Source of the DNA: Diphasiastrum complanatum
Lineage: Eukaryota > Streptophyta > Lycopodiopsida > Lycopodiales > Lycopodiaceae
Direction: 5' to 3'
DNA length: 64,000 nt
NCBI GenBank assembly: GCA_029204225.1
Contig: CM055095.1
Coordinates: forward strand, 34,559,078 to 34,623,077
The number at the start of each line of letters is the position of its first letter. Position 1 is the stretch's first letter. The notes below the pieces were generated by a model. The model worked only from the letters and a program-made list of their open reading frames with translations, was not told the origin of the DNA and ran no database searches. Positions 58,112 through 64,000 of the stretch are shown in pieces. The translations under genes were made by a program, and so were the position numbers.

Positions 58112-59359
58112 TTGTTAGCTAAGCCAGGTACATATTACACATTGCTTATCTGCTTTATCTTCCCGTTGGCTAACTTCACTGGTACCACTCCAACTCCTTT
58201 AACAGAAAGCAATTTGCCATCAGCTTGTCCAACTTCATCACCATTGTCAGTTTCCTTGAGTTCTGAAAACCACTCTTTCGTTGAAGTCATGTGTTTGGAT
58301 GCACCACTATCAATGTACCATGTATCCTTGGATTCATCACTTGTAATTAATGTTGTAATGAACAATTTTGAACTCTCACCAGTATCATCTTCATATTGAT
58401 CATCATCGTATTGATGTTGATCAATATAATTGTCTTCGTAATAATAGTCATCAAATTGATGTTGATCAGCATAATTTCTCGCTTGCCATTTGTCTTTTCT
58501 TTGTTCCATCTCCTTCTGTTTCTTGAAGCATTCACGCTCCCAGTGGCCAGGTTTGTTGCAATACCTACAATTTTCAGGTTTATTTTGTCTTGAATAGCGC
58601 GTCCTTGACCTCGGCCTTGATTCCAATTGCATCGATTCGGACTATCATTGATTGCTCATGAAATTGTTGAAATCTCTGGCTTGAGTTTCCTCCTCTCGAT
58701 TGATCCCTTTCACGACCAAATCTTCCACCTCATCCTCTAACTGCAAGAGCTTGATCATAGCTCCTGTTACGATGATTAAAGTTCTCTTGACGTTGCTCTT
58801 CTTGCAAAAGCAATCCACCTAGTTCTTCATAGGTTGGAAGATTTTCTCTTATGGCTATACTCATCACAAACATCTCATGTGACTCACTCAAACTATTCAA
58901 TGTCAATTGCACGATCTCACGATCTTGTACTCGCTCTCCAACTGCTGCTAATTGGTCACGGATCTCTTTGATCTTCAGTATGTGATCGGCAATAGTTGCA
59001 CCATCATCCATTTGTAATGTATGCAACTTCGTCTTCAGAAACAGTATTCAAGATGTATTTGTCATTTCAAATAATGCCTTCAATGTATCCCACGCTTCTT
59101 TTGGTCCTTCTGAATCTGAAATATAAGGAATAATTGCATCTCTAACTGATAAGTTGATGACATTCTGGGCTTTCCATTTTCTCCTATCAAATGTTCGCTG
59201 ATCTTCTTCAATCACTGGCCTTGTCTCTTCACCTGTCACGATCTCCCATAGCTCCTTTTCCATCAAAATGTTCTTCAGTTTGAATTTCCAAACTGCATAG
59301 TTGCCGACACCTTCCAATTTGCTTGACTCATTAAGGACACTCTCGCTTAGAGTTGCCAT
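58112..59359 (-). pseudogene. Copia element I Gag and protease start
   Basis: ATG at 59359 opens ATLSESVLNESSKLEGVGNY with AVWKFKLKNILMEKELWEIV, then KAQNVINLSVRDAIIPYISD and PKEAWDTLKALFEMTN. A stop at 59048 is followed by MDDGATIADHILKIKEIRDQ, LTLNSLSESHEMFVMSIAIR and YEELGGLLLQEEQRQENF (UBN2 Gag). Further left come the knuckle CRYCNKPGHWERECF, an Asp/Tyr-rich spacer with HQFDDYYYED, and protease DTWYIDSGASKHMTSTKE. Copia coding sequence ends near 58112. Integrase, RT and RNase H are absent. Its orientation is opposite to the LTR/PBS at 57523, so that LTR is not its own. Confidence 0.9.
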
Positions 59360-59417
59360 TACTGGATAGATGAGTCTGGATCACAAAATTTATCACACCA
59401 CAGAACTATAAATTTTT

Positions 59418-59680
59418 GGTTGTACACCTGATATAGATACAATGCGTGGGTGCACGACTGTTCAAGATTCTCTTTAGCTCGCGCACGTGGATCCGATATT
59501 GGTACGGGTATGCGATATCGGTATGATGCGCGGATGTACGACTGCTCAGTATTTTCTTTACCTTTGGCGCGTGGATCTGATACTGGTACGGATATGCTAT
59601 ATCTGTACGATGCACGGATGTACGACTGTCCAGGATTTTTCTTACCTTTGGCGCGTCGATCCGATATTGGTATGGAAAAG
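59418..59680. repeat. 84-bp tandem repeat, about three copies, frame-preserving
   Basis: ACGACTG recurs at 59454, 59538 and 59622. Each unit contains CTTTA(C/G)CT, (G/C)GCGTGGATC(C/T)GATA, TTGGTACGG-like and ATATC(G/T)GTA words. 84 bp is 28 codons, so the repeat translates as a repeated 28-residue peptide on plus (DCSVFSLPLARGSD, then TGTDMLYLYDARM). It lies in the leader side of element I. Confidence 0.9.
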
Positions 59681-59972
59681 ATGAAGAAATACGAGAACTT
59701 TCAGAGGAAATATTCTAAATTCTCCACTTCGGCGCGGCGGCTACGCCGCCTCCTTTTTGCAAAGATTTTGAAATGTGTGATCATTCAAAAGACAGAGATC
59801 AGTAATGTGAAAAGTATAAAGCCTCCTAACTCTGAATGGCAGTACTAGACGCTGTCTAGTGTGATTTGCGGTAGTCCAAACAGACAAATGAGAGATTTCT
59901 TGGCAAACCTCTCACACAAATAGCCCTTTCCAAAACAACTCGAAAGTATTGTAAAAATTTCTCCCACTGACG

Positions 59973-60835
59973 ATGGTTGATCAACAACTCAAGGTTGAGT
60001 TTGACAGTGACAAATGTCTTGTCAAAGACATCAAGAATCACTACAAAGTGATTGCTACAGGAGCTAGACTCAATGGGAATCGACTCTACAAATTGAATGC
60101 GAGATCTTTTACTCAAGCTGTGGTAAGCACTGTTGATAGTCGAAGTGATCTTTGGCATCAAATGTTTGGTCATATCAGTGCTCAAAGCTTGCAAATTTTA
60201 AAAGAGGTAATCTAGTTGTTGGATTGTCTGATATCTCCTTTGAAGGAAAAATTTGTGAGGGTTGTATTTTGGGAAAACAACATAGAGAGATTTCCCAAAG
60301 ATGGATCAAGAAGAGCCAATGGCATTCTTGATCTTGTTCATAGTGATCTGTGTGGACCAATACAAACTAGGTCCATTAGTGGTTGTTACTATTTCATCAC
60401 ATTCATTGATGACTATAGTAGACATATCTGGATTTATTTCATAAGCAAGAAATCTGATGCTTTTGCCAAGTTTAGAGAGTTCAAGGCTCTAGTTGAAAAA
60501 CAAATAAGTTGTTATATTAAGACCCTCAAATCAGATGGTGGCGGTGAGTATTTTTCAACAGAGTTTATAAACTTTTGCAAGGATCAAGGGATCAAGAGAC
60601 AAACCACTACACCCTATTCACCACAACAGAACGGAGTTGCAGAACGGAAAAACAGATCCATTGTGGAGATGGCTAGGGCAATGCTTAAGAGCAAGGGTTT
60701 GCCAAATACTTTTTGTGCCATCATCAAGTTGCTTGGCTGATTTGTTTACTAAATATTTACCTAAAGATTCATTTGTCAAGCTTAGATCTTCAATTGAAGT
60801 GATCGATACAAGCATCATTGTTTCCACAAAAGTAA
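59973..60835 (+). pseudogene. Copia element J: pre-integrase and integrase fused to RNase H tail
   Basis: Coding starts LKVEFDSDKCLVKDIKNHYK, NGNRLYKLNARSF and DLWHQMFGHISAQSLQILKE (HHCC finger). After a frame change integrase follows: [57 protein letters not shown] and [20 protein letters not shown], with all three catalytic residues present. At about 60712 it jumps from KGLPNTF to the end of the polyprotein, [20 protein letters not shown]. All of RT and most of RNase H are deleted. The integrase block (60280-60710) is a clean frame. Confidence 0.9.
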
Positions 60836-60837
60836 AT

Positions 60838-61645
60838 ATCAGTCTTTGCATCACGGAAAGGCAGAAAAAGTGGATCATTGAGAAGTGCATCGAGTTGTTC
60901 CTGGTTGAAGCAAGCTATCATCAAGTCTCGGCTCCTTCCACCGTCTAGAGATGTTATTATCACCAGTCCAGTTCCCACATCAATTTGAGGAGGCATCAAA
61001 ACAAGCGACATAAGTAGCGGCTTTCCCCAGCCAAGGTTCACCTCGTAGATTGGAAATCCTCTCCCCATGTGTTGCTGATGAGCTTAGCTGCATAGGAGAT
61101 GTGGTGGGTGGCAATGGAGACGCCCTTGGCAACAACGTAGCAACGCAGAACAGCATTTCCGAAGAAGCCTGCAGCAATAGGAGGATCACAGCGACTACGA
61201 ATGTTGACGGGGAACGAGAATCTACTTTCTTCTTGATTGGAGCTCCACCCCCGAGCTCGAGCCAAGCTTGACCACACTAGGGCACACAGAGCTTCGTGTG
61301 ATGTCGCGCTGCCGTAGGCAAAGGGTCCTCTCTCCACCTCCTCCACGCATTCGCTTACATTCGCTTACCCGCAACATTAGTCCATGCATAGATGTAAGAT
61401 CTTTAGGAGACGAGGCCTGCAGGTGCTTCGGAGATGGCTGCAGCATGAACGAAGAGGTGGCGTGTGGGATGGGGACTGTGAGCTGCGGAGGATCTCGACC
61501 CTTGATTATGGTCTCGTCAAGCAGCGGAGTAATGGAGGGGCGCTGGCCCTGATGAATTTCACCCAAGCCTTGATCAGGAAGAGTGCACCGATGTTATCAG
61601 TGCAGCTCAACCTGAACTGAACCTGTGCCATGGGCACGTCCTCGA
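60838..61645 (-). pseudogene. BAHD acyltransferase remnant (HCT/taxane-type family)
   Basis: Right to left on the reverse strand: LSCTDNIGALFLIKAWVKFI (HXXXD region, but the His position is Leu), PLLDETIIKGRDPPQ, ALCALVWSSLARARGWSSNQ, SRFSFPVNIRSRCDPPIAAG, FFGNAVLRCYVVAKG and finally FPIYEVNLGWGKPLLMSLVL (DFGWG box changed to NLGWG), with LNDPLFLPF near the end. These are BAHD landmarks in correct order. BAHD enzymes transfer acyl groups from acyl-CoA to alcohols or amines in specialised metabolism. Loss of the catalytic His, frame changes near 61050 and 61350, and missing N-terminal half show it is dead. It abuts the copia J tail at about 60836. Confidence 0.8.
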
Positions 61646-61724
61646 TTCCTCTCCTCATAGATCTAGTATTCTGAGGATTGAGCTGCCAGAGGCAATGAGC
61701 ACTCCCTCAGGTCAGGCCAATAAT

Positions 61725-61754
61725 CTAGCCTGGCCTCTGCGGTGGCCAGGCTAG
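61725..61754. repeat. Perfect inverted repeat, 11-bp arms
   Basis: CTAGCCTGGCC at 61725-61735 and GGCCAGGCTAG at 61744-61754 with an 8-base loop; further TGGCCTCT words follow. Confidence 0.85.
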
Positions 61755-61844
61755 AATCTGGCCTCTCTGGTGGCCTCTAGGAACACAGCCCTTGTCTTCC
61801 CTACTGCTTCGCGGGTCGGACACGCCCAGCCACCACGGGATAGA

Positions 61845-61992
61845 CCTCACTCTCATGGAAGCCACTAGGTGCATGATGGCCTATTCTAAGGCTCCAAGAG
61901 TGTTGTGGGCTGAAGCAATAGCTACAACTACCTACATTCAGAACATGATAGGAAAATCTGTTGTTCCTCATACAACACCACACGAACTATAG
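61845..61992 (+). pseudogene. Copia integrase C-terminal scrap
   Basis: LTLMEATRCMMAYSKAPRVL then WAEAIATTTYIQNMIG, the block following the catalytic Glu in copia integrases. It ends at a stop at 61990-61992 and has no other part of an element attached. Confidence 0.8.
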
Positions 61993-64000
61993 ATGTTTCC
62001 ACAAGGTTAGTGTTTGTTAGAAAAAGTTAGTTGTTAAAGAGCCATCTTTTTGATCAAGTGTAATATGGCAAAAAGAGAGGTGTCGATTTTCCTCTCAATT
62101 TTATAAACTAGGAGATTCGCCTTTCTCCCAAACGCCAATGCAATATGAAAAATGAAATTTGAAATTGCCATATGCAAATTGCCATTAAATATTCCAAATA
62201 TTCTACAAAGCTTGCAAACTGTTCTTTCAAATAATAATTCCTTATTTTATATTTTCTTAAATCCAAATCGTGAAAATAGATTTTGTTATTTAGCATTTGG
62301 AATTCAAATTTTCAAATTCATGGTTACAATTTAGCATTGATAATTGATTCGTTATGAGCATCAAAATAAATATCAACATGTTAACATATTTTACATTCAA
62401 TTAGAATTTATTATGATTTAATATAATTCTTTTTTCATGTTCTTGCAAATATACAAAAGCCATGTATTTCAAAAATGATTTATAACTCTACTTTGTAAAT
62501 TACATGGAAAATGAAAAGGTATAAATTAAAATTGTTAATCTATTTTTTTAATTATTGTTCTATTGAAATCTTTTCCTAAATCGAAAATAGGAGATGGATG
62601 TGCTAGTCATACTAGGATTTTTAAGTTATTTATTGATCCTTCTGGAGTAGGTTCCCTATCATAGGTAGGACACCAAACATGTTTCTTTGTAACCTATCAA
62701 TCAAATTCTGAATGCTAAAATAGATGCTAAAGAAATACCCCTTCCTCATGAACTCATTTTGAATCATGATCTTATGACTCAATTTTATCCAAGTTTTGGT
62801 AAACGATTAATTCCATTTTTTATTTTAAATTGTTTCAGCTCTTCTGTCATGATTAATGTATGCCTTCTCTTATGAATCTATCATTTCATTGCTCAAATGC
62901 AAGCAATAGATTTCGAAATTTGTATAGGGACTACACAAAAACAAATTTTAATGATTACATAAAATTTGCTTTGACAACATTCACAATGCGAAAGTATTGT
63001 TAAGCTATGAAAAATTCAAAGAATATTTTGCTGTTTTATCTATTTTTTGAAATTTCGTACAATATGAATTTTTGGGGTTAACCTAATAAAAGTGAAACAA
63101 TGAATATTTTTGACTCATACGACGAATACAAGAGGTACTTGAATGAGTTTTGAGGAGCTCATAAATCCACTCTACAACAATAGAAAAAACAAAAATACAA
63201 TGATGTGTAATTAGCAGTCGTTTTCATAATCTTCAGTATCAAATTGTACACGATCAGTCCGATACAATAATCTAACTTTAAATGATAGATTGAAATTCCT
63301 CTGAACATACAAATGAAGTAGTTAAAAATGTACTTTGAGTAGTGGGACTTTGTATTCTTCAATTTGTTTAAGAAGTTTGCAAGAAATTAGAGATTATCAT
63401 TGTTCTAAATTTGTATCAGATTTTTATGCACTAATTTAAGTTAGAAAAGCATCTGAATTTATGCTATGTTTTCGCAAAGAGTAGTCAAATGCTAGCAGAC
63501 TTAGAGAAAGCAAGTGGTAAATGGCCACAATTTGACCAGCATGTTCTTCTACTTCATGTTGAGGCACAGAAAATCGATGCATCGAAAAGATTCTATTGAA
63601 TCAAATACAGTGAAACTGAAACTAATCACTTGTCTACTTGTTAAGCTTCAAAAACAAGTACACAAAGAAACAGAAACTGAGCAAGAAATACACAAGTTCT
63701 CTTGGAGCAAATTCTACTGAAATCAATACAGTCTGATAATTTCTACATGCGCTCTGAAAATATCTCATCCCCCCCACACATGTACAAACCTTAGAAGAGT
63801 TCTAATTGCATATTGTTCTACAAAACGCGACAACAAAATACGTGGTAAAGTTCAAGAAATAATTTTTTGAATGTCTCAGATAGCAGTGTTCTTGTGAATC
63901 ATAGAAGTCCAGCTACAAACTGCTAGTCTGGCAGCAAAATGTGGTCAATCTTTTACGTCGCTGATGTGGCAGCAAAACTTCCACCTAACTGAAATGCACC
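61993..64000. other. AT-rich sequence without recognised genes
   Basis: No domain-bearing frame on either strand. A short imperfect repeat (ATTCTATTGAATCAAATACAG at about 63590, ATTCTACTGAAATCAATACA at about 63711) flanks 63610-63710. Confidence 0.5.

Noticed and set aside
61050-61620. Three plus-strand frames across 61050-61620
   Set aside because: Antisense shadows of the BAHD remnant, whose motifs are on the reverse strand.

Overview
This window looks like a transposon-dense stretch of nuclear DNA from a land plant. It contains Ty1/copia polyproteins with the plant-type initiator-tRNA-Met primer site TGGTATCAGAGC, Ty3/gypsy elements with the tRNA-Asp-type primer site TGGCGCCGTTGCCGGGGA, an En/Spm-type transposase-associated gene, an intact PR-1 gene, and the remnant of a BAHD acyltransferase. 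Overall base composition is AT-rich and several (CT)n tracts exceed 100 bp. The species cannot be determined from this sequence. No rRNA, tRNA, CRISPR or prokaryotic feature was seen.

Layout. 1-4.4 kb: a Gag tail, a degenerate repeat field, a spliced but frameshifted En/Spm-associated gene, two (CT)n tracts and a field of TGCCACGCGTGGCA palindromes. 4.4-7.1 kb: a copia RT scrap, then a decayed gypsy accessory ORF followed by a PPT and 3' LTR. 7.4-12.6 kb: nested copia elements (D interrupted by E, E abutting F). 12.6-20.4 kb: mostly unique sequence with the one clearly functional host gene, PR-1 (17798-18322). 20.4-23.5 kb: two copia fragments, one carrying a hairpin-rich insert. 24.3-27.3 kb: short repeats, a 42-bp-periodic palindrome array, a gypsy LTR with PBS, and a second PPT/LTR start. 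27.3-30.4 kb: gypsy copy 1 (RT, RNase H, truncated integrase, accessory coiled-coil ORF). 30.4-33.6 kb: copia A, inserted into the end of that ORF. 33.6-42.2 kb: reverse-strand copia B inserted into reverse-strand copia C, then forward copia K. 42.2-48.3 kb: gypsy copy 2, the most complete gypsy, with LTR, PBS, Gag, RT/RNase H, integrase, a promoter-like gap and the accessory ORF. 49.0-50.8 kb: an unrecognised multi-exon reverse-strand gene remnant. 50.8-56.9 kb: tandem repeats and reverse-strand gypsy H split by a GC-rich insert. 57.5-62 kb: a small copia LTR, copia I, an 84-bp tandem repeat, copia J with an internal deletion, the BAHD remnant and a copia integrase scrap. 62-64 kb: AT-rich and empty.

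Almost every element is dead (frameshifts, stops, internal deletions), and many stops look like C-to-T changes. The most unusual content is an extra coiled-coil ORF carried between integrase and 3' LTR by gypsy elements and present three times here. In copy 2 a roughly 780-bp noncoding gap with nine TTC(T/G)AGAA palindromes and G-box-like motifs lies directly in front of it. Two further arrays of spaced palindromes (3.9-4.4 kb and 24.8-25.1 kb) suggest multimeric protein-binding regions. All functional statements about these are inference.
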